Assembly: GCF_008727735.1 (NCBI RefSeq)
Contig: NZ_CP044227.1
Location: forward strand, 2,367,001-2,431,000
Length of the DNA: 64,000 nucleotides
Direction: 5' to 3'
Origin: Flintibacter sp. KGMB00164
GTDB taxonomy: Bacteria; Bacillota; Clostridia; Oscillospirales; Oscillospiraceae
Of this stretch, positions 41,955 through 51,130 are shown piece by piece. Position numbers and translations under genes: made by a program. The notes beneath the pieces are model-generated. The model ran no database searches and was not told the origin of the DNA. It saw nothing but the letters and a program-made list of their open reading frames with translations. Within the stretch, counting starts at the first letter, position 1. The number at the start of each line of letters is the position of its first letter.

Positions 41955-44033
41955 ATGGAGAACCTGTACTGGCTGGGCTTTGCGGGCGCACTGGCTGCCC
42001 TCCTGTTTGCTCTGCAGCAAAAGGGGCGGGTCATGTCCTATTCGGAAGGGACCCCCGCTATGCAAAAAATTGCCGGGGCCATCCGCTCCGGCGCCAATGC
42101 CTACCTCAAGCACCAGTACGCCACGGTGGCCAAGGTCTTTGCCGTGGTCTTTGTTCTGCTGCTGGTTATGGCCTTCGGCACGGGCGGACAGATGCTCTCC
42201 CGATTCACTCCCTTTGCCTTTCTGACCGGCGGCATCTGGTCCATGCTGGCCGGTCTGGTGGGCATGAAAATTGCCACCAATGCCAACGCACGCACCGCCC
42301 AGGCCGCCAGCGAGAGCCTGAACCGGGGACTGCGGGTGGCCTTCTCCTCGGGCTGTGTCATGGGCTTTACTGTGGTGGGCCTGGGACTGCTGGACATCTC
42401 CCTGTGGTTTGTCATCCTGCGCCTGGGGGCCGGGATCGACGACCCGGTGACTCTGGGCAATATCATGGTGATGAACGGCATGGGCGCCTCCTTTATGGCT
42501 CTGTTCGCCCGGGTGGGCGGAGGCATCTACACCAAAGCTGCCGACGTAGGCGCTGACCTGGTAGGCAAGGTGGAGGCGGGTATCCCGGAGGACGACCCCC
42601 GCAACCCCGCCACCATTGCGGACAACGTGGGCGACAACGTGGGCGACGTGGCCGGCATGGGCGCTGACCTGTACGAGTCCTACGTGGGCTCCATCCTGGC
42701 CACTTTCGCTCTGGGCGCCAGCGCCGGCTACGGCTGGAATGGGCTGATTTTGCCCATCCTGCTGGCGGTGTGCGGCATTTTGTGCTCCATCGTGGGCAGC
42801 TTCTTCGTAAAAACCGAAGAGAACGCCTCCCAGAAATCCCTGCTGCGCTCCCTGCGCACCGGCACCTATCTGGCCGCTGCTCTCTCCGCCATCGCCGCCG
42901 CTCCCCTCACCTATTTCCTGCTGGGCCACTGGGGCGTCTATGTGGCCATTCTGGCCGGACTGGCCGGGGGCTGCGCCATCGGCTACTTCACCGAATATTA
43001 CACCTCCGACACCTATAAGCCCACCCAGCGGCTGGCTGCCGCCTCCGAGACCGGCGCGGCCACCGTGATTATCGGCGGCATCTCTCTGGGAATGCTGTCC
43101 ACCATTGCCTCCATCTTGGTGGTGGCTATCGCCATCCTGGTCAGCTTCTACGCCGCCGGGGGAGCCTCCTCCTTTAACCAGGGGCTCTACGGCATCGGAA
43201 TCGCCGCCGTGGGCATGCTGTCCACCCTGGGTATCACCCTGGCCACTGACGCCTACGGCCCCGTGGCCGACAATGCGGGCGGCATTGCCGAGATGTCCGG
43301 CCTGCCCGAGTCCGTCCGGGAGCGTACCGACGCACTGGACTCTCTGGGCAACACCACCGCCGCCACCGGCAAGGGCTTTGCCATCGGCTCGGCCTCCCTC
43401 ACCGCCCTAGCCCTGCTGGTGTCCTATGTGAACATCGTGCAGACCAAGACCCCCGAGGTACTGGACCTCACCCTCACCAACCCTCTGATGCTGGTGGGGC
43501 TCTTCATCGGAGCCATGCTTACCTTTGTCTTCTCCGCACTCACCATGAACGCAGTGCAGACTGCCGCCCAGTCCATCGTGGTAGAGGTACGCCGCCAGTT
43601 TAAGGAAATCGCGGGCATCATGGAACATGAAACCGACCCGGACTACGCCTCCTGCGTGGCTCTATGCACCAAGGGCGCGCTGCGGGAGATGGTAGTCCCC
43701 GCCCTGTTGGCCATTGTGGTCCCCATCCTCACCGGCCTTATCCTGGGCCCCATCGGCGTGGTGGGTCTGCTGGGCGGCGTGTCGGTGACCGGCTTTGCCA
43801 TGGCGGTGTTCATGTCCAACGCGGGCGGCGCCTGGGACAACGCGAAAAAGTACATCGAGGCGGGCCACCACGGGGGCAAGGGCTCCGACTGCCACAAGGC
43901 CGCCGTGGTGGGCGACACGGTGGGCGACCCCTTTAAGGACACCTCCGGTCCTTCCCTCAACATCCTCATCAAGCTGGTGTCCACGGTATCCATCGTGTTC
44001 TCCGGCCTGGTGGTAGCCTTTCACATTTTGTAA
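41955..44033 (+). CDS. hppA: K+-dependent membrane-bound ion-pumping pyrophosphatase
   Basis: A 692-residue integral membrane pump with about sixteen helices that couples pyrophosphate hydrolysis to Na+ and/or H+ export. [20 protein letters not shown] near 196 is the DLVGKVE pyrophosphate-binding signature, [19 protein letters not shown] follows near 220, and [15 protein letters not shown] near 465 has Ala rather than Lys at the position that separates K+-dependent from K+-independent enzymes. The C-terminal catalytic loop [15 protein letters not shown] and [15 protein letters not shown] are intact. K+-dependent enzymes of anaerobic Firmicutes usually pump Na+, but the ion cannot be proven from sequence here. 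It lies directly after the Trk genes. Confidence 0.95.
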   Translation: MENLYWLGFAGALAALLFALQQKGRVMSYSEGTPAMQKIAGAIRSGANAYLKHQYATVAKVFAVVFVLLLVMAFGTGGQMLSRFTPFAFLTGGIWSMLAGLVGMKIATNANARTAQAASESLNRGLRVAFSSGCVMGFTVVGLGLLDISLWFVILRLGAGIDDPVTLGNIMVMNGMGASFMALFARVGGGIYTKAADVGADLVGKVEAGIPEDDPRNPATIADNVGDNVGDVAGMGADLYESYVGSILATFALGASAGYGWNGLILPILLAVCGILCSIVGSFFVKTEENASQKSLLRSLRTGTYLAAALSAIAAAPLTYFLLGHWGVYVAILAGLAGGCAIGYFTEYYTSDTYKPTQRLAAASETGAATVIIGGISLGMLSTIASILVVAIAILVSFYAAGGASSFNQGLYGIGIAAVGMLSTLGITLATDAYGPVADNAGGIAEMSGLPESVRERTDALDSLGNTTAATGKGFAIGSASLTALALLVSYVNIVQTKTPEVLDLTLTNPLMLVGLFIGAMLTFVFSALTMNAVQTAAQSIVVEVRRQFKEIAGIMEHETDPDYASCVALCTKGALREMVVPALLAIVVPILTGLILGPIGVVGLLGGVSVTGFAMAVFMSNAGGAWDNAKKYIEAGHHGGKGSDCHKAAVVGDTVGDPFKDTSGPSLNILIKLVSTVSIVFSGLVVAFHIL

Positions 44034-44053
44034 TGTTTCTCCCTGATATCACA

Positions 44054-44083
44054 AAGAGGACCCGGCTCAGGCCGGGTCCTCTT
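44054..44083. terminator. Bidirectional terminator between hppA and the facing gene
   Basis: A perfect 13-bp stem (44054-44066 with 44071-44083, TCAG loop). The stop codon of the minus-strand gene (44067-44069) lies in the loop. Confidence 0.82.
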
Positions 44084-45542
44084 CTGTTTCCTCACTGATC
44101 CAGTTAATGGAGGCCTGGGCTGTCTGGAAACTTCCTGATCTCCAAATTCCAAGCTTTTCATACTCTTCCGCCGTCATCAGGGGGTAGTTCCAAAATCCAA
44201 CCTGGTGAGTATAATTCATCCAGGACTGCAAAATCTTGCTGTCCTCCCCGGTACTCATGGGATAGGTGAGATAGCCCCGGCAGTTCTCCCCACCCAGCGG
44301 GATAGAAAACAGCGCCATGAACAAGTGCTTTTCTGTCGGGCTCCAGAAGATAGAATTTGTAGTGAACACTTCCTCCTCCAGGTGGTAGTAGTCCCCCAGA
44401 TAGGTCGTTCCATCCTTGTCATAGAGCAGCCGCCCGGTGACGGTTCCCTCCATGTGAACACCCTCTACGCCTGTGTGTGCCGCAGACTTGAGAGCAATGC
44501 ACTCGGTGGTGCGGTACTTGGGCTGGACCTGCCACTGGAAGTGGTGGATGATCTTCCACTGCCTGCCCGGAAGCTCCACCGCCAGGTTGGTCACCTTCAG
44601 CTCTTTTACTACATATTCACTGTAATAGACCCCCGTGGAGGTGTACATCATCTTCCCATTGTTAAAGGGCGCTTCAGTTACCTCCGCCTCCACTCTCAGG
44701 GCCCCCTCCAGGCTGGACAAGTCCTCGGCTGACAGGTCGTCGGCCACCTGCTCCGGCATCCCCAGCTCCACCAGGTTGACGCGGATCTCCTCCAGGCCCG
44801 CCTGCTCTCCCTCCGGCCGGGGCGTCCACTCCATAGGATAGCGGCCAAAGAGGAGGGTGGCCGCCGAAATGCACACCAGCAGAGCAGCAAACCAAGTGAT
44901 CCAGATACTTCGGTCAGATACCCGCACCGGGGCAGGCTGTACCTGATAGCCTGCCTCATCCAGCAGATGGGCAAACTTACTCAGGCTGCGCAGGATCAGG
45001 ATATAGACCACCAGGAGAGCTCCTACAATAATCAGCCCCTGGACATTCAGCAGGGCAAATGCAGCCAGCACCAGATAGAACCAGATGAGCGCTCCGGCGG
45101 CTCTCGCCTCGGCCGGCTGTCCCGCCCGGCGGCGTACTTCTATGATGCCCTGCCACAGACAGATATACTGGATCAGCGGAAGCATCAGTCCAGAATAGGA
45201 CAGCCAGCTAAGGGGCTGTTCTGAAACCCAGATGGTGGCATTGAGTATCAAACCAGCAAACTGAAATGCCGCCTCGATCAAACTGATGACCCAGCAGGCA
45301 GTAAAGCACCGATTCTCCCGCCGCAGTGCCCGAAAGCCCAGCCACAGCAGTACCGTACCCACAGCCAGCATCAGATACTTTATGATCCAAACATTTAAGG
45401 TACACGTGGTCAGTCCGATGCCCCAGACAATGCGGTATATTGCCCGCTTCCAGGGCGTGATCGCCTCATCCACCACCGGGGGAGGGGGCAGCTCCCCCGC
45501 CTCCTGGGTCAGCAAAACGTCCAGCTTGTCCTCCTCACGCAT
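44067..45542 (-). CDS. Polytopic membrane protein coupled to an ECF sigma factor (putative anti-sigma)
   Basis: A 491-residue protein. A cytoplasmic N-terminus of about 30 residues is followed by about six membrane helices (about 35-190), a loop, one more helix near 205-225, and a long extracytoplasmic domain of about 260 residues rich in Glu, Tyr and Trp. I do not recognise the family. ATG 45542 lies inside the end of the sigma gene (8-base overlap) with a GGGAGGTG site; an upstream GTG is too close to that site. Sharing an operon with a sigma factor suggests a membrane regulator, but no zinc-anti-sigma motif is seen and the many helices are unusual. Confidence 0.68.
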   Translation of the reverse strand: MREEDKLDVLLTQEAGELPPPPVVDEAITPWKRAIYRIVWGIGLTTCTLNVWIIKYLMLAVGTVLLWLGFRALRRENRCFTACWVISLIEAAFQFAGLILNATIWVSEQPLSWLSYSGLMLPLIQYICLWQGIIEVRRRAGQPAEARAAGALIWFYLVLAAFALLNVQGLIIVGALLVVYILILRSLSKFAHLLDEAGYQVQPAPVRVSDRSIWITWFAALLVCISAATLLFGRYPMEWTPRPEGEQAGLEEIRVNLVELGMPEQVADDLSAEDLSSLEGALRVEAEVTEAPFNNGKMMYTSTGVYYSEYVVKELKVTNLAVELPGRQWKIIHHFQWQVQPKYRTTECIALKSAAHTGVEGVHMEGTVTGRLLYDKDGTTYLGDYYHLEEEVFTTNSIFWSPTEKHLFMALFSIPLGGENCRGYLTYPMSTGEDSKILQSWMNYTHQVGFWNYPLMTAEEYEKLGIWRSGSFQTAQASINWISEETEEDPA

Positions 45543-46080
45543 CAAACTCACCTCCCAGCGCCTTCTGCAGCTTTTTGCGCAGGCGGTACAGCTTGCCCTC
45601 CACCGCCCGCTCGCTGGTACCCAGCTCCGCGGCGATCTGCCGGGTGGACTGCAAGTAGTAATATTTTCGGTAAAACAATATCTGCTCCTGGTGGGACAAA
45701 TTGCGGATGGCCTCTTGAAGCCGCTCCCGCTCCTCTGCTTTCAAAACCTGCTCCTCCGGGCCATCCCCAGGATGGGGAACCCTCTCGTCCCACTCCGCTC
45801 GCCCCGCCTCCCGGCGGCGCTGGGCTCTTTTCCGGTTGAGGGCCGCGTTCCGGGCCAGGGTGGTGAGCCAGGTAGTGAAGCTGCCCCGTTTTGCGTCAAA
45901 CTGCTCCCGTGCCTGCCACACCTGGTGGAGTACATCGGCCAGGCACTCCTCCCGCTCCTGCTTATCCTCCAGAATAGCAAAAATCACATAGTTCAAAAGC
46001 GGCGTATAGGCCGCCGACACCGCATCCAGGGCATCCGGCTCCCCGGCTGCCAGACGGCGTACCGCCTCCTCTCCCTTCAT
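45535..46080 (-). CDS. ECF-type RNA polymerase sigma factor
   Basis: A 181-residue sigma-70 family protein: region 2 at about residues 22-85 (CLADVLHQVWQAREQFDAKRG, then FTTWLTTLARNAALNRKRA) and region 4 at about 120-175 (LSHQEQILFYRKYYYLQSTRQ, then AAELGTSERAVEGKLYRLR as helix-turn-helix). ATG 46080 was chosen because AGGAGGAGG lies 8 bases upstream. A TATAAT on the minus strand at 46113-46118 may be its -10 element; no matching -35 was found, so it may be read from a non-housekeeping promoter. Confidence 0.9.
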   Translation of the reverse strand: MKGEEAVRRLAAGEPDALDAVSAAYTPLLNYVIFAILEDKQEREECLADVLHQVWQAREQFDAKRGSFTTWLTTLARNAALNRKRAQRRREAGRAEWDERVPHPGDGPEEQVLKAEERERLQEAIRNLSHQEQILFYRKYYYLQSTRQIAAELGTSERAVEGKLYRLRKKLQKALGGEFDA

Positions 46081-46196
46081 AGCCCTCACCTCCTCCTGTG
46101 CGCCTCTATTCTATTATACACGGCCCGCCCGGTTACCCCACGGCGTTTTTCCAAAATATTCGTTTCTCTCCTCCATTTTCTTGGTTCTTTTTCCTC

Positions 46197-46225
46197 TTGC
46201 TATTTTCCTACTAATTTAGTAGGAT
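46197..46225 (+). promoter_or_regulatory. ldh promoter overlapped by a perfect palindrome
   Basis: TTGCTA (46197-46202) and TAGGAT (46220-46225) are 17 bases apart. Bases 46207-46223 form a perfect palindrome, CCTACTAA-T-TTAGTAGG, which fills the spacer and enters the -10 box, an ideal place for a repressor. It does not match the Rex half-site TTGTTAA. Confidence 0.62.
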
Positions 46226-46292
46226 AATAGTACCGAATGGCACTCCGAAAAACGGGCAAAACTACTGCCAACTGGAAAGGAGCGTTTATACT

Positions 46293-47240
46293 ATGATCAA
46301 CGTACGAAAGGCCGCGGTGATCGGCTGCGGTTTTGTGGGAGCCTCTATCGCTTTCAGCCTGATGCAGAAGGGCATTTTCTCCGAGCTGGTGCTCATTGAC
46401 GCCAACCGGGAAAAGGCAGAAGGTGAGGCCATGGACCTGAGCCACGGTCTGCCCTATACCGCCTCCATGCGCATCTACGCCGGGGACTACGACGATGTGG
46501 CCGACTGCGCCATGGTCATCGTCACCGCCGGAGCCAACCAAAAGCCCGGTGAGACCCGCCTGGACCTGATTGGCAAGAACGTGGCTATTTTGAAGAGCAT
46601 CATTCCCCAGCTCACCAGCCGGAATTTCAAGGGCATCCTGATGATCGTGTCCAATCCGGTGGATGTGCTCACCTACGCCGCCTGGCGGCTGTCCGGCCTG
46701 CCTGCCCACCGGGTGATCGGCTCGGGCACCGTGCTGGACACTGCCCGCCTCAAGTACCTGCTCAGCCAGGAACTGGGGGTGGATAGCCGCAACGTCCACG
46801 CCGCCATCATCGGCGAGCACGGAGACAGCGAGCTGGCAGTGTGGAGCAGCGCCAACATTTCCACCGTGGACCTGGCCCAGTTCTGCACCCTGCGTGGCAT
46901 CCAGGACCAGGCCGCCCTGCGGGACAAGATCTATCACGAGGTGCGGGACAGCGCCTATGAGATCATCCAGCGCAAGGGTGCCACCTACTACGGCATTGCC
47001 ATGGCGGTCTCCCGCATCGCCGAGTGCGTGATGAAGGATGAGCACGCCATGCTCCCTGTGTCGGTGCTGCTGGAGGGCCAGTACGGCCTGGACGGCCTGT
47101 GCCTGAGCGTCCCCTCCATCGTGGGAGAGAACGGCGTGGAAACCGTGCTGGAGATTCCTCTGGACGAGAAGGAGCACCAGGCCCTTCTGTCCTCCGCCCA
47201 GCAGCTCAAAGAGGTCATTGCCACCCTGGATCTTCCCTGA
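46293..47240 (+). CDS. ldh: L-lactate dehydrogenase
   Basis: A 315-residue NAD-dependent dehydrogenase. AVIGCGFVGASIAFSL near 8-23 is the Rossmann loop, DANRE near 36 selects NAD, TAGANQKPGETRLDLIGKN near 78 has the mobile-loop Arg, VSNPVDVLTYAAWRLSG near 118, GSGTVLDTARLKYLL near 143 has the substrate Arg, and IIGEHGDSELAVWS near 172 the catalytic His. It reduces pyruvate to L-lactate and regenerates NAD+. It is monocistronic between a promoter with an operator-like palindrome and a terminator. Malate dehydrogenase is less likely because the specificity segment has Gln (GANQK) as in lactate enzymes. Confidence 0.93.
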   Translation: MINVRKAAVIGCGFVGASIAFSLMQKGIFSELVLIDANREKAEGEAMDLSHGLPYTASMRIYAGDYDDVADCAMVIVTAGANQKPGETRLDLIGKNVAILKSIIPQLTSRNFKGILMIVSNPVDVLTYAAWRLSGLPAHRVIGSGTVLDTARLKYLLSQELGVDSRNVHAAIIGEHGDSELAVWSSANISTVDLAQFCTLRGIQDQAALRDKIYHEVRDSAYEIIQRKGATYYGIAMAVSRIAECVMKDEHAMLPVSVLLEGQYGLDGLCLSVPSIVGENGVETVLEIPLDEKEHQALLSSAQQLKEVIATLDLP

Positions 47241-47248
47241 TTTTTATG

Positions 47249-47284
47249 AAAAAGCCGGAGAGCACGCTGCTCTCCGGCTTTTTT
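47249..47284. terminator. Bidirectional terminator between ldh and the aldolase gene
   Basis: A 15- to 16-bp stem (47249-47264 with 47268-47283) with A-rich and T-rich ends serves both convergent genes. Confidence 0.92.
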
Positions 47285-47286
47285 GA

Positions 47287-48321
47287 TTATAGATTCTGGA
47301 TGTCCGCCACCAGCGCGTCCACATCCTCCTCCCGGGTGGCCCAACTGGTGCAGAAGCGCACCGCCGCCCGGTCCTCGTCCATCGCCTGCCAGAAAGAGAA
47401 GGCGTACTTCTCCCCCAGCTTGTCCCGCTGGGCCTGGGTCAGGATGGGGAACTGCTGGTTGGTGGGGGATTTATGGAGCATGGAGATGCCCTTTGTCTCA
47501 AACGCTGCCGCCAGCTTCTGGGCCAAGGCCACGGTGCGGCGGCCCAGCTGCTCATAGAGTCCATCCTGAAACAGAACCTCAAACTGGATTCCCAGCAGCC
47601 GGCCCTTGGCCAGCATACCGCCCATGCGCTTGATCATGTACCGGAAGTCCTTCTGGATGGCCGGGTCGGGGATGACCACCGCCTCTCCGAACAAGGCGCC
47701 CACCTTGGTGCCGCCGATGTAGAAGACATTAGCCAGACGGGCCAGATCGGCCAGGGTCACGTCGTTCTCTGCTGCACCCAGGCCATAGCCGCACCGGGCT
47801 CCGTCGATGTACAGGGGCAGGCGGTACTCATCGCAGGCCTTTCGAATCTCCTCCAGTTCAGAGAGGGTGTAGAGGGTACCCTCCTCGGTGGGCTGGGAGA
47901 GATAGACCAAACCGGGCTGGACGATATGTTCATGGGTGGCGTCCTCCCAGTGGTCCCGGCAGGCGCGGCGGATTTCCTGAGCGGCGATTTTCCCCTCCTT
48001 GGCAGGCAGAGGCAGCACCTTGTGGCCGCTGGCCTCAATGGCTCCCGTCTCGTGGACATTGATATGTCCCGTCTGGGCGCACAGGGCTCCCTGGTAGGGC
48101 CGCAGGATGGCGGCGATCACGGTGGCGTTAGCCTGGGTACCGCCCACCAAAAACTCCACCGCCGCCTCCGGGGCCTGGCAGGCCTGGCGGATAAGTTCCC
48201 GGGCGTGGTCGCAGTGGGGGTCCATGCCGTAGCCCGCCGTCTGCTCCAGATTGGTCTGGGTCAGGGCCTCCAGAATTTTGGGGTGGGCCCCCTCCCCGTA
48301 GTCACATTCAAAGCGTATCAT
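47287..48321 (-). CDS. Low-specificity L-threonine aldolase / beta-eliminating lyase family enzyme
   Basis: A 344-residue PLP enzyme of fold type I. FLVGGTQANATVIAAILRP near 58 binds the cofactor phosphate, INVHETGAIEASGHKVLPL near 87 stacks the pyridine ring, YIDGARCGYGLGA near 174 has the Asp for the pyridine nitrogen, and FYIGGTKVGALFGEAVV near 200 has the Schiff-base Lys. Known relatives split threonine to glycine and acetaldehyde; some act on allo-threonine or other beta-hydroxy amino acids. ATG 48321 has AAGGGAG. It is convergent with ldh. Confidence 0.87.
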   Translation of the reverse strand: MIRFECDYGEGAHPKILEALTQTNLEQTAGYGMDPHCDHARELIRQACQAPEAAVEFLVGGTQANATVIAAILRPYQGALCAQTGHINVHETGAIEASGHKVLPLPAKEGKIAAQEIRRACRDHWEDATHEHIVQPGLVYLSQPTEEGTLYTLSELEEIRKACDEYRLPLYIDGARCGYGLGAAENDVTLADLARLANVFYIGGTKVGALFGEAVVIPDPAIQKDFRYMIKRMGGMLAKGRLLGIQFEVLFQDGLYEQLGRRTVALAQKLAAAFETKGISMLHKSPTNQQFPILTQAQRDKLGEKYAFSFWQAMDEDRAAVRFCTSWATREEDVDALVADIQNL

Positions 48322-48587
48322 GTTCTTGCTCCCTTCCCGCCCTTTGGAAAGGGCGCTTGTTTTTTCTTATCATACCGCGCCCGCCACAACGGCGCAAGAA
48401 TCCGCCCCTCATTTTTTGTAATTTTGCATATTTTCTTTGTTCCCTCTTCCTTTTTTGTGGACAATCTGCTACAATAAGGTCAGCAAATTGGATGACAAAA
48501 GACACGGGTCCGGACTCTCTGCCCTTCTGTGCAGAGGCCCGGCCTTTCTGCGCCTGAGGCAGAGATACCATCAGAGGAGGAATTACC

Positions 48588-49505
48588 ATGGACGAACTTC
48601 TGGAGCAGCTGATCGAGGAGAATCGCCATTATACCAAGGAAGGGCGCTTGGCCAATTACATCCCCGAGCTTGCCAAGGCCAACCAGGATGACCTGGGCAT
48701 CTACGTGGTCTCCAGCGACGGCAAGACCAGCTTCGCCGGGGACTTTCAGAAGCGGTTTACCATCCAGAGCATTGTAAAGCCGCTCTTTTTACTCCTGGCT
48801 CTGATGGACAACGGGGAGGAGATGGTCCGCGCCCACGTGGGTGTGGAGGCCACGGGAAAGCCTTTTGACGCCATCAACTACACCGACCAGGCCCTGCTCA
48901 GCGAACATCTTAACCCCATGGTCAATATGGGCGCCATTCTGCTGTGCACCCTTATCAAGGGTGAGACCTATGAAACGCGCTTTCAGCGTCTGCTGGAGCT
49001 GACCCGGAAGGTGGCGGGCAACCCGGACATCGACATCAGCCAGGCCGTCTATGAGTCGGAGAAGCGCACCGGCAGCCGAAACCGTGCTCTGGCCTTCCTG
49101 CTCAAGAGCCATGGGCTTATCCAGGATGACGTGGAGGAGGTGCTGGACTGTTACTTCAAGGCCTGCTCCATCCTGGTAAACTGCAAGGACCTGGCCAACA
49201 TCGCCTTCGTCTTTGCCAACCGCGGCCGCCGCCCGGTGTCGGAGGAGCGTGTGTTCTCCAGCCGCTACGCCCACTATGTCAACGCCATTCTCATGACCTG
49301 CGGCATGTACAACGGCGCGGGTGACTTTGCCATCAAGGTGGGACTGCCCGCCAAGAGCGGCGTTGGCGGCGGCATTATGGCCGTCTCCCCCACCCGTATG
49401 GGCATCGGCATCTACTCCCCCGGTCTGGACGACAAGGGCAACAGCCTGGCCGGTATCCACGTGCTGGAGGACCTGAGCCGCAAGCTCTACCTCAGCGTAT
49501 TTTAA
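48588..49505 (+). CDS. glsA: Glutaminase A
   Basis: A 305-residue serine-dependent glutaminase that releases ammonia from glutamine. The Ser-x-x-Lys catalytic pair is in FTIQSIVKPLF near 58-68; LNPMVNMGAILLCTL near 107, ESEKRTGSRNRALAFLLKSHG near 156, YFKACSILVNCKDLANIA near 185 and AKSGVGGGIMAVSPTRMGIG near 255 (Tyr/Val and Ser-Gly-Val signature) complete the family pattern. ATG 48588 follows GAGGAGG. The 266-base gap upstream has a TACAAT -10 candidate at 48470-48475 with a weak TTCCTT at 17 bases, and otherwise nothing I can name. Confidence 0.95.
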   Translation: MDELLEQLIEENRHYTKEGRLANYIPELAKANQDDLGIYVVSSDGKTSFAGDFQKRFTIQSIVKPLFLLLALMDNGEEMVRAHVGVEATGKPFDAINYTDQALLSEHLNPMVNMGAILLCTLIKGETYETRFQRLLELTRKVAGNPDIDISQAVYESEKRTGSRNRALAFLLKSHGLIQDDVEEVLDCYFKACSILVNCKDLANIAFVFANRGRRPVSEERVFSSRYAHYVNAILMTCGMYNGAGDFAIKVGLPAKSGVGGGIMAVSPTRMGIGIYSPGLDDKGNSLAGIHVLEDLSRKLYLSVF

Positions 49506-49510
49506 CCGCA

Positions 49511-49542
49511 AAAATTGCCGCCTGCATAGGCGGCAATTTTTT
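49511..49542 (+). terminator. Terminator between glsA and the facing PPK2 gene
   Basis: A perfect 12-bp stem (49511-49522 with 49529-49540) ending in TTTTTT; its A-rich 5' side also serves the minus strand. Confidence 0.9.
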
Positions 49543-49550
49543 ATGCTTCT

Positions 49551-51020
49551 TTAGTCCAGAGCCCGCTCCAGGGCGTGGATGACGATTTTCATGGCCTTAA
49601 TGCGGGCGTAGCGCTTGTCCACCGACTCCAGGATATGCCAGGGGGCATTCTCCGTATTGGTGCGGGCGAGCATCTCGTTGACCGCCACCTGATAGGCGTC
49701 CCACTTCTCCCGGTTGCGCCAGTCCTCATCGGTGATCTTCCAGCGCTTCTCCGGGGTGTTCTCCCGGGCCTGGAAGCGCTGGAGCTGGGTGTCCTTGTCG
49801 ATCTGCACCCAGAACTTCAGCACCACCGCGCCTGCGTCGGTAAGCTCCCGCTCAAATTCGTTGATCTCATCGTAGGCCCGCTGCCAGTCCTCCAGGGTGC
49901 AGAAGCCCTCCAGACGCTCCACCATCACCCGGCCGTACCAGCTGCGGTCAAAGATGGCGATGTGGCCCGTCTTGGGCAGCTTGCGCCAGAAGCGCCAGAG
50001 ATAATGGCGGTGCTTTTCGTCGGGCGTAGGGCTGGCGATGGGAACCACCTCATAGCCCCGGGGGTCCAGGGCGGAGGCCAAGCGCTTGATGTTGCCCCCT
50101 TTACCGGCGGCGTCCCAACCCTCGTAGGCGATGACCACGGGAATCTTCTTGCGGTAGAGCTGGTTATGCAGGTCCTCCAGCTTCTCCCGGCAGGCTTCCA
50201 GTTCCCGCTGGTACTTGTCCTTGTCCAGGGACTTGTCCAGCTTCACCTTCTCCAGGGGCTGGATATCCACCAGAGGCCAGCGGTGCACCGGCGGCTCCGC
50301 CGTGGGCGGACAGCGCAGGGCAGCGGTGATCTGTTGGTAGAGCCAGTCGGCTGCCGCCAGCTGGGCACAGGGACCGGAGGTGGCGTCGATCACCTTCCAG
50401 GGAGCCCAGTCGGTGTGGGTAGCCTGCATGAAGTCGTCAAAGGCCTCCTGGGTGCGGCGGTAGTTCTTGTTCTGCCGCCAGTCGTTCTCCCCCGCCCGCC
50501 AGGCGGTGTCCTTGTGCTTTTCCAGCTTCTCCAGGCGCTTGCGCTGGGTGTCCTGCTCGGTGTGCAGAAACAGCTTCACCAGCAGGTAGCCTCCTGCCGC
50601 CAGCTGCCGTTCAAAGAGGTTCACACTCTCCAGCCGCCGCTGGTACTCCCCGTCAGACAGGTCGCCCCGCAGCCGCTCCCGCACCGTCTCATCCATCCAC
50701 CCGGAATCCAGGAATAAAATTTTCCCCTGCTCCGGGATGGCCTCAAAGTGGCGCTTGAGGAAGGGCCAGCGCCGCTCCTCCTGGGTGGGCATGGTTACGC
50801 TGCGCACCAGAAATCCCCGGGGGTCCAGCTCCCGGATGAGGGAGCGGATCATGCTGCCCTTGCCGGAGGCCCCCCAGCCCTCGATGAGCACGATCACCGG
50901 CAGTCCCGCCCCCTTGATGGGCTGCTGCAAACCGGCCAGATCCAGCCGCCGGGCCTTCAGACGGACTTTGCACTCCGCCTCGTCCAACTTTTTCCGATCA
51001 AATTTCCACTCCTCCAGCAT
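49551..51020 (-). CDS. Two-domain polyphosphate kinase 2 (class II PPK2, polyphosphate:AMP phosphotransferase type)
   Basis: A 489-residue protein with two tandem PPK2 domains. Each has a P-loop: LIEGWGASGKGS near 47-58 and YEGWDAAGKGGNIKR near 302-316. The C-terminal domain keeps the full lid and Walker B pattern (FDRSWYGRVMVERLEGF near 363-379); the N-terminal domain has FLDSGWMDETVRERL instead, lacking the DRSWY motif, so it is probably structural or weakly active. Two-domain enzymes of this class phosphorylate AMP to ADP with polyphosphate. ATG 51020 has an AAGGGGG site; upstream in-frame codons are rejected. It lies alone, convergent with glsA. Confidence 0.9.
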   Translation of the reverse strand: MLEEWKFDRKKLDEAECKVRLKARRLDLAGLQQPIKGAGLPVIVLIEGWGASGKGSMIRSLIRELDPRGFLVRSVTMPTQEERRWPFLKRHFEAIPEQGKILFLDSGWMDETVRERLRGDLSDGEYQRRLESVNLFERQLAAGGYLLVKLFLHTEQDTQRKRLEKLEKHKDTAWRAGENDWRQNKNYRRTQEAFDDFMQATHTDWAPWKVIDATSGPCAQLAAADWLYQQITAALRCPPTAEPPVHRWPLVDIQPLEKVKLDKSLDKDKYQRELEACREKLEDLHNQLYRKKIPVVIAYEGWDAAGKGGNIKRLASALDPRGYEVVPIASPTPDEKHRHYLWRFWRKLPKTGHIAIFDRSWYGRVMVERLEGFCTLEDWQRAYDEINEFERELTDAGAVVLKFWVQIDKDTQLQRFQARENTPEKRWKITDEDWRNREKWDAYQVAVNEMLARTNTENAPWHILESVDKRYARIKAMKIVIHALERALD

Positions 51021-51130
51021 AAAAAGCGCCCCCTTTGTTTTTTCTTTAGTGTATACGCACAGGCTGAAAATTACAATGAAAAAACGCGTCAAAAAGAGGT
51101 GATTTTCCTCTTTTTGACGCGCAGCTGGGC

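Noticed and set aside
46207..46223. A Rex operator in front of ldh
   Set aside because: The palindrome CCTACTAA-T-TTAGTAGG lacks the TTGTTAA half-sites and the A/T-rich centre of Rex sites.
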